A DNA stretch of 64,000 nt from NCBI GenBank assembly GCA_031422675.1, contig JANPMG010000013.1, forward strand, positions 5,411 through 69,410, written 5' to 3'. A program made the position numbers and the translations under genes. Source of the DNA: JAENVU01 sp031422675 (GTDB lineage: Bacteria > Actinomycetota > Acidimicrobiia > IMCC26256 > JAENVU01). This document shows positions 50,713 through 58,790 of this stretch, piece after piece. The stretch's first letter is position 1; each line of letters starts with the position of its first letter. The notes under the pieces were generated by a model. The model worked only from the letters and a program-made list of their open reading frames with translations. It was not told the origin of the DNA and ran no database searches.

Positions 50713-51243
50713 TCAACAGCCGAGGCGCAACTCCTGGGGAACCGGCGGGGGCGCGTCGCACGCCACCTGGTTCGGTCCGTACGCCCGCACCTGCCAGATG
50801 GAACCGACGCGTTCGAGCGCGACGGTGAGCTGGGTCACGCCGCTCCCGGGGTTCGGCGCCAGCGTGACGGCCGACCAGATCTGGTTCGAGTTCGCGATGC
50901 GGCAATCCGTGATCGTGTACTGGGAAAGCGGTACCGGCCCGAGGTCGCCCCCTTGCACCGCGGCGTAGATCGGCCCGGCCCGCGCCCCGCACGCGTCGAG
51001 CCTCGGCGGTGCGATGGGTGACGGTGCTGGCGCCGGTGCGGTCGGGCTGGGCGGGGGTGCGAGTGTGGTGGTCGTCGTCGTCGACGGGACCGCACTCGTG
51101 CTGGTCGTGGTCCGCGCGGCCTTGGACCGAGTCGAGGTGGTGGTCGGTCGTTTCTTGTCCGACTTTTTGGTCTCGGAGGTGCAGGCGGAGAGCACCAACA
51201 GGGCGATCAGAGCCAACGGCACGGCGGTACGGAAACGCTGCAT
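50713..51243 (-). CDS. Predicted lipoprotein with Thr/Pro-rich linker
   Basis: 176 residues. MQRFRTAVPLALIALLVLSAC is a lipoprotein signal peptide. A Lys/Thr/Pro-rich linker (SAVPSTTTTTTLAPPPSP) then spans to ~95, and a small C-terminal domain contains DACGARAG, ITDCRIANSNQIWSAV and CDAPPPVPQELRLGC: four Cys that may pair. Unrecognised function, a surface-tethered domain. Convergent with the thiolase gene (41 bp). GGAGAG lies just before the ATG. Confidence 0.72.
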   Translation of the reverse strand: MQRFRTAVPLALIALLVLSACTSETKKSDKKRPTTTSTRSKAARTTTSTSAVPSTTTTTTLAPPPSPTAPAPAPSPIAPPRLDACGARAGPIYAAVQGGDLGPVPLSQYTITDCRIANSNQIWSAVTLAPNPGSGVTQLTVALERVGSIWQVRAYGPNQVACDAPPPVPQELRLGC

Positions 51244-51267
51244 CTCTCCAGCATGGCGCGCAGCCTC

Positions 51268-51280
51268 TAGTTTCGGCGGG
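51268..51280 (+). promoter_or_regulatory. Leaderless promoter before a possible ATC start
   Basis: TAGTTT (51268-51273) is followed by 7 bp and then ATC at 51281, exactly the hexamer-to-start spacing seen at the ATG/GTG starts elsewhere in the window. No ATG, GTG or TTG occurs in frame at this place. Confidence 0.45.
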
Positions 51281-52057
51281 ATCAACGCCGACCTTGCCCT
51301 CGCCCTCGAACTCGCCGACCGTGCCGACGAACTCACGATGGCCCGCTTCCGGGCCGACGACCTCCGGATCGAGCGTAAATCCGACACCACCCACGTGACC
51401 GAGGCCGACCGGGCGACCGAAGTCCTGATCCGCGACGGAATCCAGGCGGCGCGCCCGGGCGACGCCGTGCTCGGCGAGGAGTTCGGCGTCGAGGGGATGG
51501 GCGGTCGGCGCTGGATCGTCGATCCGATCGACGGCACCGCGAGCTACGTCCGCGGGTTTCCGATCTGGGGCACCCTCATCGCGCTCGAGGAGGCGGGGGA
51601 GTTGACCGTCGGGGTCGTCTCCGCGCCGGCGCTCCACATGCGGTGGTACGCGGCGCGCGGGGAAGGCGCGTTCGTGAACGGGCGGCCGATGCGCGTCTCG
51701 GCCGTCACCGACCTCGCCGACGCGCAGCTCTGTTACTCCGACATCCCGTCGTGGACGACCTTCCGCACCACGGCGCAACCGATGATCGATCTGCTGCACT
51801 CGGTCTGGCGGACGCGCGGCGTCGGCGACTTCCTCCAACACATGCTCGTCGCCGAAGGTGCCGCCGACATCGCGGCCGAGCCCATCGTCAATCTCTGGGA
51901 TCTGGCGCCGATCATGGTGATCGTCGAGGAGGCCGGGGGACGGTTCACCAACCTCGAAGGTGAGCGAACCGCCGACGGTGGCAGCGCGGTCTCGACGAAT
52001 GGCCTCCTGCACGCGGAGGTTCTCGCACGGCTGGCACCGGCGCGGCCACGAGCATGA
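51281..52057 (+). CDS. Inositol monophosphatase/histidinol-phosphatase family (possible AUC start)
   Basis: 258 residues if begun at ATC 51281, which gives INADLALALELADRADELTM, aligned with the normal family N-terminus. Metal-binding motifs: LGEEFG, IVDPIDGTASYVRGFP and NLWDLAPIMVIVEEAGG. The family dephosphorylates inositol phosphate, histidinol phosphate or similar. In-frame alternatives are GTG 51179, which would read 65 bp into the diverging lipoprotein gene, and ATG 51338, which would remove the first helix. The family length and the promoter both favour 51281. Overlaps the kinase gene by ATGA. Confidence 0.75.
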   Translation: MNADLALALELADRADELTMARFRADDLRIERKSDTTHVTEADRATEVLIRDGIQAARPGDAVLGEEFGVEGMGGRRWIVDPIDGTASYVRGFPIWGTLIALEEAGELTVGVVSAPALHMRWYAARGEGAFVNGRPMRVSAVTDLADAQLCYSDIPSWTTFRTTAQPMIDLLHSVWRTRGVGDFLQHMLVAEGAADIAAEPIVNLWDLAPIMVIVEEAGGRFTNLEGERTADGGSAVSTNGLLHAEVLARLAPARPRA

Positions 52058-53469
52058 CTCGCGGTCCGGTCACCGTCGGGATCGACATCGGCACCTCGTC
52101 GGTGAAGGCGATCGCCGCGGACGAAGCCGGCAATGTCGTCGCGCGGTCACGCGTTCCCCACGAGATCCGCATCCCTGCGCCGGACCACTTCGAACACGAT
52201 CCCGGCCAGGCATGGCGTGACGGCCCGCGCGCCGCGCTCCGCGCGCTGGCACTGGACTCGCCTCCCGCGGGGGTGAGCGTCTGCGCGATGGTGCCGTCGC
52301 TCACCGCAGTGGACGGCGGCGGAAATCCGCTGACGCCGGGTCTGCTCTACGGCGACGCGCGCGGCGCGGGCCCAGCCACGGGCGGCAATCCCGCCGAGAC
52401 GGGTGAACTCCTCGGTTTCCTGAAGTGGGCGAAGCGCGCCGCACCGGACGCGGCTGCGTTCTGGCCGGCCACGACGATGGCGAATCACGCCCTCGCCGGT
52501 GAAGCCGTCATCGACACCACCACTGCGAGCGTGGCGTACCCGCTCTTCGATTGGACCACGTGGGACCCCGAGGTCGCGGCGGCGGTGGGGATCACGGTGG
52601 ACCAGTTGCCGCGCCTCGTCCCGACCGGTTGGTCGTGCGGCCACATCGACGGCCCGGACGGTCCGGTGCTCGCCCCCGGTTGCATCGACGTCCTCACGGA
52701 CCAGATCGTGTCGGGCGCCAACGCGGTGGGCGACGTGCTCGTGCTCATGGGCACCACGCTGATCGTCAACGTCGTGACGCCGCGCCACGACCGGGTCCCC
52801 GGTCACTGGGTGATGCCGTACACCGAACCGGCACTGTTCCTCGCCGGCGGGCCCAGCAACGCCGGGGGACTCTTCATCAACTGGGCGACGACCGTGATGG
52901 GCCTGACGACACCGATGCCGACAACGACGACGACAACGACGACGGAGACCGATGCCGATACTGGGACTGACGCCCGTCCGGCGCATCCCGATCGGGTTCC
53001 GGTGTGGGCGCCCTACCCCCGCGGTGAACGGGTGCCGTTGCACGACCCGCACCGTCGCGGTGTCCTCGCCGATCTCGATCTCACCCACGATCGTGATGCC
53101 ATTCGACGGGCCACCTTCGAGGCATCGGGTTTCGTCGCTCGGCGGATGATCGAAGCCGCCTGCACCGCCCACGGAGTAACTGCAAAGCGTATCGTCGCGA
53201 CCGGTGGTGGCACCCGAGTCACCGAGTGGGTCCAAGCCCTCGCGGACTGCACCGGACTCCCGGTCGAGTGCACCAAGGTGCCGGAAGGCGCCGCGCTCGG
53301 GTCCGCGTTCTTGGCCCGGCTCGCGGCCGGGCTCGAGACGGGACAGATGGTCGACGCCCGCCGCTGGGCCCGGCCCGGCCGTACCGTCGATCCCGACGCG
53401 CGGTGGCAGGAACCACTCGAACGCCGGTATCAGAGATTCCTCGCCCTGTCCGAGTGGCGGGCCACATGA
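52054..53469 (+). CDS. FGGY-family carbohydrate kinase (xylulokinase-like)
   Basis: 471 residues. VGIDIGTSSVKAIAADEAG opens the ASKHA fold; LLYGDARG, ANAVGDVLVLMGTTLIVNVV, VWAPYPRGERVPLHDPHRRG and IVATGGGTRVTEWVQALADC are conserved FGGY motifs. The enzyme phosphorylates a sugar or polyol. A run of eight Thr (residues 290-297) and an Asp/Thr stretch, encoded by a microsatellite at 52921-52944, interrupts a loop. Coupled by ATGA to the phosphatase-like gene: polyol or sugar phosphate metabolism. Confidence 0.87.
   Translation: MTRGPVTVGIDIGTSSVKAIAADEAGNVVARSRVPHEIRIPAPDHFEHDPGQAWRDGPRAALRALALDSPPAGVSVCAMVPSLTAVDGGGNPLTPGLLYGDARGAGPATGGNPAETGELLGFLKWAKRAAPDAAAFWPATTMANHALAGEAVIDTTTASVAYPLFDWTTWDPEVAAAVGITVDQLPRLVPTGWSCGHIDGPDGPVLAPGCIDVLTDQIVSGANAVGDVLVLMGTTLIVNVVTPRHDRVPGHWVMPYTEPALFLAGGPSNAGGLFINWATTVMGLTTPMPTTTTTTTTETDADTGTDARPAHPDRVPVWAPYPRGERVPLHDPHRRGVLADLDLTHDRDAIRRATFEASGFVARRMIEAACTAHGVTAKRIVATGGGTRVTEWVQALADCTGLPVECTKVPEGAALGSAFLARLAAGLETGQMVDARRWARPGRTVDPDARWQEPLERRYQRFLALSEWRAT
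52921..52944 (+). repeat. In-frame ACA/ACG microsatellite (eight Thr codons)
   Basis: ACA-ACG-ACG-ACG is repeated twice in a row within the FGGY kinase gene, coding eight threonines, followed by an Asp/Thr-rich stretch. Slippage could vary its length in whole codons without breaking the frame. Confidence 0.85.
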
Positions 53470-53543
53470 CGGACCACATGACGGGCGTACCACGGCCCGC
53501 GGCACGCGCTCGGCCGTGACCACGGGGTCCTAGGCTGACCCGC

Positions 53544-54740
53544 ATGCCTGGTCTCACCGCCACCCCGTTCGATCCGATGGCTCAGTTCACCGGGGTGGCC
53601 GGTGACGTGCGCGATCCGTATCCGTCGTTCCACGAGAAGCGGCGCGATCGGCCGGTCGAGCTGACCGCCGACGGCAGCTATGAGGTCTATACCTACGATC
53701 TCGTCTCGCAGGTGATGCGGGACAACGTGACGTTCGCGTCCGGTTCGATCCGGGAGTTCATGAGTGTGGTCATGGGTCCCTATCCCCTGGTGGGGATGGA
53801 CGAGCCCGAGCATCGGCGGCTGCGGTCCTTGGTGGCGCAGGCCTTCCGGGCGCGGACGTTGGCGCACTGGGATCAGGACCTCGTCGTCCCGGTCGTGGAC
53901 GACATGATCGACGGGTTCATCGAACGCGGCGAGGCCGACCTCGTGAGCGAGTTCACCTATCACTATCCCGCGCAGGTCATCGCGGCCATCCTCGGGTTGG
54001 CCCGCGAGGACCATGCGTTCTTCCACCCTCGCGCCCTCGCAGTGATCAACGTGGCCGTGCGACCCGAGGAAGGGATTGTGGCGAGCGAGGAGCTGCGGGA
54101 CTATTTCGCCGGGGTCATGGACGAACGCCGCGCCCATCCCGGAACCGACATCATCAGCGAGCTCACCGTGGCCGAACTCGACGGCGAGCGTCTCGGCGAC
54201 GAGGAGATCTTCTCCTTCTTGCGCCTGTTGCTCCCGGCCGGGGCCGAGACCACCTACCGCGCCACCGGCAGCTTCTTGCACGGGTTGCTCACGAACCCCG
54301 ATCAGTTCGACGCGTTGCGTGCGAACCGTGAGCTGATGCCCCAGGCGATCGAAGAGTCGATCCGATGGGAGGGTCCGTTGCTGATCACGTCACGCGAATG
54401 TGCGGTGGACACCGAGATCGGTGGGACCGTCATTCCGAAGGGTGGTTTCGTGACGGTGAACATCGGGTCCGCCAATCATGACGAGACGCGATGGGATCGG
54501 GCCGATGACTTCGACATCTTCCGGACGCCCCAGCCCCACATCGCGTTCGGTCACGGTGTGCACATGTGTCTGGGAATCCACCTGGCGCGTATGGAGATGA
54601 CGACGGCGGTCAATCGGCTGTTCGACCGGTGTCCGAACCTGCGCCCGGACCCGGACCGATGGGCCGCGGACGACGTTCATATCCACGGTGAACGGTTCCG
54701 GTCACCGACCACGTTGCCGGTGTTGTTCGACGCGCGATGA
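53544..54740 (+). CDS. Cytochrome P450
   Basis: 398 residues. C-helix region MDEPEHRRLRSLVAQAFRAR, I-helix LLPAGAETTYRATGS, ExxR in EESIRWEGPLL, and heme loop FGHGVHMCLGIHLARME (Cys ~341). TAGGCT 7 bp before the ATG makes it leaderless. Not closely similar to the P450 at 31241 beyond the family motifs. Coupled to a DoxX-like membrane protein. Needs a ferredoxin; the 3Fe-4S ferredoxin at 57210 is the nearest candidate. Confidence 0.92.
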   Translation: MPGLTATPFDPMAQFTGVAGDVRDPYPSFHEKRRDRPVELTADGSYEVYTYDLVSQVMRDNVTFASGSIREFMSVVMGPYPLVGMDEPEHRRLRSLVAQAFRARTLAHWDQDLVVPVVDDMIDGFIERGEADLVSEFTYHYPAQVIAAILGLAREDHAFFHPRALAVINVAVRPEEGIVASEELRDYFAGVMDERRAHPGTDIISELTVAELDGERLGDEEIFSFLRLLLPAGAETTYRATGSFLHGLLTNPDQFDALRANRELMPQAIEESIRWEGPLLITSRECAVDTEIGGTVIPKGGFVTVNIGSANHDETRWDRADDFDIFRTPQPHIAFGHGVHMCLGIHLARMEMTTAVNRLFDRCPNLRPDPDRWAADDVHIHGERFRSPTTLPVLFDAR

Positions 54741-55144
54741 CCGGCTCACGATTGATCGACACGCCGGCCGAGTCGTCGTCCCCGCCGTGGCGCATGATCG
54801 CGTTGATGGGGGGCGCCGGTGTCACCCACTTCACGAACCCCGGTTTCTACGACCCGATCGTGCCGCGCTGGATGCCCGGCAAGGCACGGACCTGGACCTA
54901 TCTGAGCGGCGCCGCCGAACTCGCCTGCGCCGGTTTGATGTTGCATCCGCGCACCCGTCGCTACGGAGGTGGCGCCTCGCTGGTCACCATCCTCGGGGTG
55001 TGGCCCGCGAACTGGCAGATGGCGCTCGACGGTGGCATGAAGGACGCGAAGCCGCCGATGGATTCGGCGGCGGTGGCCTGGATCCGGCTCCCGATGCAGC
55101 TGCCGATGCTCTGGGGCGCGTTGAAGGTGGCACGCGGCCGCTGA
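54737..55144 (+). CDS. DoxX-like small membrane protein
   Basis: 135 residues with four hydrophobic stretches: MIALMGGAGVTHFTNPGFYD, TWTYLSGAAELACAGLML, GASLVTILGVWPANWQMAL and WIRLPMQLPMLWGALKVA. The GVTHFTNPGFYDPIVPRWMP segment is typical of the DoxX/DUF4267-like group. Starts in the P450 stop (ATGA). Role unknown; such proteins often accompany redox enzymes. Confidence 0.78.
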   Translation: MTGSRLIDTPAESSSPPWRMIALMGGAGVTHFTNPGFYDPIVPRWMPGKARTWTYLSGAAELACAGLMLHPRTRRYGGGASLVTILGVWPANWQMALDGGMKDAKPPMDSAAVAWIRLPMQLPMLWGALKVARGR

Positions 55145-55154
55145 GCGTTCCGAG

Positions 55155-55170
55155 CGCCCCGACTGGGGCG
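55155..55170. terminator. Hairpin between convergent genes
   Basis: CGCCCC-GACT-GGGGCG is a perfect 6-bp stem 10 bp after the DoxX-like gene and 43 bp from the stop of the converging amidohydrolase. No T-tract on either side, as is usual for high-GC actinobacteria; a terminator role is likely but not certain. Confidence 0.45.
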
Positions 55171-55213
55171 GTGCAAAACGCGCTCAGAAGCGCCCGTTCA
55201 AGAACGCCCGTGC

Positions 55214-56452
55214 TCAGAAACGTCGGCCGACCGCGTGGGGGCTTCCGGGTAGAGGAAGCGGCTGACGGAACAGCGCGGCGGCGTTCTCGTGGCTGATCTT
55301 CGCAAGTTCGTCGGCAGGGAGGTGACCGAAGACTTCGGCGAAGACGGCCTGCGAATCGGGCCAGGTCCCGTCACCGTGGGGGTAGTCGGTCTCGAACATG
55401 ATGTGGTCGACGCCGATCGTGGCCCGGGTCACCAGCGTCGACGGATCGTCGATGGTGCAGAACCAGAAGTTCTCTCGCAGGACGTCGGCCGGCCGGCGGT
55501 CGCCCGGGAAGTAGTGGCCGTAGCCCGACCGATCGACCAGGTTCTGCAATCGGTCGTGCAACATCGCCACCCAGCCGATGCCGCCTTCACTCATCGCGAT
55601 CCTCAACCCCGGATGGCGCACGGGGTATCCGGACCACAGCCATTCGGCGCAGGCCGAGAGCGAGAGCTGGCCGAAGAGGGTGGCCGCGAGCGGCACCATC
55701 GGCGCGTCGGACGGCATCGCCGCCACGCCCGTGGATCCCACGTGGAGACAGATCACGGTCCCCGTTTCGGCGCACGCATCGATGATGGGGTCCCACCAGC
55801 CGGAGAAGATGGACGGGAGGTCGATGCGGTGCGGTTGCTCCGGCAGGGTGACTGCGGTGAATCCGCGCGCCGCATTCCGCCGGATCTCGGCGGCGCCGAG
55901 TGTGGGGTCACCGAGGAACGTGATGCCCATCGGCACGATGCGCTCTGGGTAGGCCGTGTGCCACTCGTCGAAGAACCAGTCGTTCCACGCGCGAGTCACC
56001 GCGAGCCCGAGTTCGGGATCCGAAGCACGTGAGAACACCGAGCCGCAGAAGCCGGTGATCTGACTCGGGAAGTTCACCGACGCCCATACGCCGTTGATGT
56101 CCATGTCCCGTATTCGCGCGTCGATGTCGTAGCAGCCGGGGCGCATGTCCGCGAAGCGGGTCGGCTCGACGAGCCAGTCCCGCCGGTCCCGGCCGACCAC
56201 CGCGTTCAGCCCGACCTGAAAATGGATCCGACTGTCGAACTCCCAGACCTCGTGACCGTCGGCGGTCTCGATCACGCGCGGCGCGTCCGCCTGAAGTTTC
56301 GAGGGCAGTCGACCGGCGAACATCCCGGGTGGTTCGACGAGATGATCGTCGACGGAAATGAGCGTGTGGCGGATCGGGCGGGGTTCGGGATCGGGAAGGC
56401 GGGCATGGGTTTCGGAGCGCCGCCAGTGCAGATCCCATGGGGTTTCGGTCAC
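55214..56452 (-). CDS. Amidohydrolase family 2 (ACMSD-like TIM barrel), paralogue 3
   Basis: 412 residues. ISVDDHLVEPPGMFAGRLPS, MRPGCYDIDARIRDMDINGV, CLHVGSTGVAAMPSDAPMV, MSEGGIGWVAMLHDRLQ and FETDYPHGDGTWPD match the other two paralogues, with an N-terminal extension of ~30 residues. The GTG at 56452 has GAGAGG upstream; the frame to 56560 is antisense to the next promoter. Convergent with the P450/DoxX pair. Confidence 0.84.
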   Translation of the reverse strand: MTETPWDLHWRRSETHARLPDPEPRPIRHTLISVDDHLVEPPGMFAGRLPSKLQADAPRVIETADGHEVWEFDSRIHFQVGLNAVVGRDRRDWLVEPTRFADMRPGCYDIDARIRDMDINGVWASVNFPSQITGFCGSVFSRASDPELGLAVTRAWNDWFFDEWHTAYPERIVPMGITFLGDPTLGAAEIRRNAARGFTAVTLPEQPHRIDLPSIFSGWWDPIIDACAETGTVICLHVGSTGVAAMPSDAPMVPLAATLFGQLSLSACAEWLWSGYPVRHPGLRIAMSEGGIGWVAMLHDRLQNLVDRSGYGHYFPGDRRPADVLRENFWFCTIDDPSTLVTRATIGVDHIMFETDYPHGDGTWPDSQAVFAEVFGHLPADELAKISHENAAALFRQPLPLPGSPHAVGRRF

Positions 56453-56550
56453 CGCCGGCCTCTCATGACGCCATTTTGGCACCGGTCCGCGCCCCCTGAG
56501 ACGGCCGCGCCTACCGTTCCGCGCGCCAGCAGACTTCCGGGGAGCAGGCG

Positions 56551-57141
56551 ATGGGTGCACGAGGTCGGCGAGTTCGGATCGGTATGGGGCGGGCCGCCGT
56601 CGTGATCGCGGTGGGATTGGTGCTGGGATTCACCGGGTGCGGGAGCAGTTCCGGGTCGTCGGGTGCCGGCGACGGGTCGACGTCGACGAGCTCGACGAGT
56701 CGCCGCGAATCCACTGCGCCTGCCGGCGGGAGCGGAGAAATCAAGGACTTGTGCACGGTCATCACGGCCGCGGATGCGGCGACGGTCTTCGGCCAGAGTG
56801 CGCAGGAGACGGAAGCGTCGGATGCGGATCCGCTCGTGTCGGGCGTCTGCCTGTATCGCTTCGCGGGCGACGATCCCACCGGCCGGAACCTGCTCCAGAT
56901 TCGCACCTATCCGGGACCCCAGTTTTACGGCGACGGGCTCTACCCGCAGCGACAGTCATTGTCCGGGCTGGGGACCAAGGCATTCAAGGTGGTGAACCCT
57001 GCCGCGCGCACGATCTCGATCCAGTTCGTGAAGGATGGCACGACGGGGACGATCGACTACTCGGCCGCGATCGGAGTGGACTTGCTGCCTCGGGAGGCGC
57101 CGCTCGTCAAGATCGCGAACAAGCTCGCCGCGAGCGTGTGA
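56551..57141 (+). CDS. DUF3558-like secreted lipoprotein
   Basis: 196 residues. A basic N-terminus and hydrophobic core end in lipobox FTGC; a Gly/Ser/Thr linker follows. The mature part (LCTVITAADAATVFGQ, SGVCLYRFAGDDP, RQSLSGLGTKAF) matches the pattern of DUF3558 lipoproteins of actinobacteria, including the two Cys likely to form a disulfide. GGGGAGCAGG precedes the ATG. Function of the family is unknown; exposed on the cell surface. Confidence 0.72.
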   Translation: MGARGRRVRIGMGRAAVVIAVGLVLGFTGCGSSSGSSGAGDGSTSTSSTSRRESTAPAGGSGEIKDLCTVITAADAATVFGQSAQETEASDADPLVSGVCLYRFAGDDPTGRNLLQIRTYPGPQFYGDGLYPQRQSLSGLGTKAFKVVNPAARTISIQFVKDGTTGTIDYSAAIGVDLLPREAPLVKIANKLAASV

Positions 57142-57209
57142 ACGCCGGGCGTGTGGGGCTACCTGCGTCGACCGCTAACTTGCGAGGCACATCGAGAAGG
57201 GAACGGTCT

Positions 57210-57419
57210 GTGGCACTGTCGATCGAAATCAACCGCGAGATCTGCATGGGTTCGGGAAACTGCTCTTTCTGGGCGCCGGCCGTCTTCGACCTCGATGACG
57301 ACGGCATCGCGTTCGTCGTTGATGCCGCCGGTGACTCGGAAGACAAGGTGATCCTGGCCGCCCAGGGATGTCCCACGCAGGCCATCGCGGTCACGCGCGA
57401 CGGTGAAAAGGTCGTGTGA
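57210..57419 (+). CDS. [3Fe-4S] ferredoxin
   Basis: 69 residues. CMGSGNC (Cys 12 and 18) and GCPTQAI (Cys 54) are the ligands of a single 3Fe-4S cluster; the position of the missing fourth Cys is Gly, as in P450-linked ferredoxins of actinobacteria. Typical length. It donates electrons to P450s, probably those at 53544 or 31241, but its own neighbours are a lipoprotein and a patatin gene. GTG start after a GAGAAGGGAA site. Confidence 0.92.
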   Translation: MALSIEINREICMGSGNCSFWAPAVFDLDDDGIAFVVDAAGDSEDKVILAAQGCPTQAIAVTRDGEKVV

Positions 57420-57458
57420 GCGCACGGCCCGCAGGTCACCCGCGCCACGATCGGTGAC

Positions 57459-58781
57459 GTGATGGCCGAACTCGATGTCTCGCGGCTGGTCCGCGGCGCC
57501 CGCACGAACCTGCGCCGTCGGATGGCGCGCCGACCGATCGCGTTCGTGCTGAGTGGCGGTGGTTCGCAGGGAAGTTTCGAAGTCGGTGTGCTTCGCTACT
57601 TGTACGACGACGTCGGGCTGCGTCCGTCGATCCTCGTCGGTTCTTCGGTCGGTGCGATCATCGCGGCCAAGCTCGCCGAGGGGGAGGACGACGAGACCGG
57701 CCGTCACCCCATCGACGAACTCGAGACGATCTGGCGGGGCCTGAAATCAAACCGCGACATGTGGCTCACCGAGCCCTGGCTCGACAAGCTGCGCGCCCAG
57801 GCCACCTGGGCATCGGAGCTGCGCGGGCGCGCCGGCGAGCACGGGAGCGCGGGGAGCCAGGCGCGCGTCGTGATGCGAATGTTGGGCGAGATCGTGCGCC
57901 ATCCGCCGGAGACAGACGGGACGGTGGAGGCGTTACGCGCCGCGCTACGCGCGAAGTCTCTCCTCAATATGGACCCGGTGCGCGCCATCGTGGAACAACA
58001 TGTCTCGCCCGAGTTGATGCAGCAATCGGGACTCACGCTGCGGGTGGGTGCGGTGAGTCTCGAGAGTGGCGAGCTCCGCTACATCGACGAGCACGGACGG
58101 ATGTACGAACGCAGCGGATCGGCGCTCGATGTGCCACCCGTGCCCGTGCTCGATGCCATCCTGGCGTCCGCTTCGATCCCGGTGGTGTTCCCGCCGAAGC
58201 TGATGGGAGGGGAGCACTACGTGGACGGTGGCGTCCGTGAGATCCTGCCGTTGGCCCTGGCGTTCAACGGGCTCGGAGCCGGACACATCTTCGCGGTGGT
58301 GGCGTCGACGCCGGGCGTGGACCCGTGGTCCGACGCGGGGGATCGGGGTCTGCTCGAGATCGCTCGGCGCGTCTCCGCCGACATCGCGCCGGACGAGACG
58401 TTGCTCAAGGAGATCGATCCGCCGCGGGGTTGGGGTCGCCGGGTCACCGTCATCGTGCCGGAACTGGACGTTCACGACGCCCTGACCATCGATCCCGAGT
58501 TGATCGCGGCGTCGATCGACTACGGGTACATGCGGGCGGCCGATGTGTTGTTGGATCTCGACCCAGAACAGTGCGCGCTCAGCGCGGAGATCGCGCGCAC
58601 GCGAATGCGGTTGCGCTCGGCGCGCGGTCCGGTGCCCGGTCTGCTGTCATCCGAGCTCGCCGCAGTACTTGCGGACCCTGATGCGGAGTCACGCGAGCTC
58701 GCGAACTTGGCCCGCTTGGTCGAAGCCCGCTGCGCCGCGGGCGCGCCGATCGCACCCGGCGGCTGTGGCCTTGATGAGTGA
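57459..58781 (+). CDS. Patatin-like phospholipase / acyl hydrolase
   Basis: 440 residues. The oxyanion loop is FVLSGGGSQGSFEVG (~30-42), the nucleophile elbow VGSSVGAI (Ser ~63) and the catalytic Asp is in YVDGGVREI (~254). The remaining ~170 residues are C-terminal extension without recognised motif. It hydrolyses acyl chains from lipids by a Ser-Asp dyad. CACGAT lies 7 bp before GTG 57459, with ATG 57462 next. Followed by a membrane glycosyltransferase gene 9 bp later. Confidence 0.87.
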   Translation: MMAELDVSRLVRGARTNLRRRMARRPIAFVLSGGGSQGSFEVGVLRYLYDDVGLRPSILVGSSVGAIIAAKLAEGEDDETGRHPIDELETIWRGLKSNRDMWLTEPWLDKLRAQATWASELRGRAGEHGSAGSQARVVMRMLGEIVRHPPETDGTVEALRAALRAKSLLNMDPVRAIVEQHVSPELMQQSGLTLRVGAVSLESGELRYIDEHGRMYERSGSALDVPPVPVLDAILASASIPVVFPPKLMGGEHYVDGGVREILPLALAFNGLGAGHIFAVVASTPGVDPWSDAGDRGLLEIARRVSADIAPDETLLKEIDPPRGWGRRVTVIVPELDVHDALTIDPELIAASIDYGYMRAADVLLDLDPEQCALSAEIARTRMRLRSARGPVPGLLSSELAAVLADPDAESRELANLARLVEARCAAGAPIAPGGCGLDE

Positions 58782-58790
58782 CCCCGGCCG

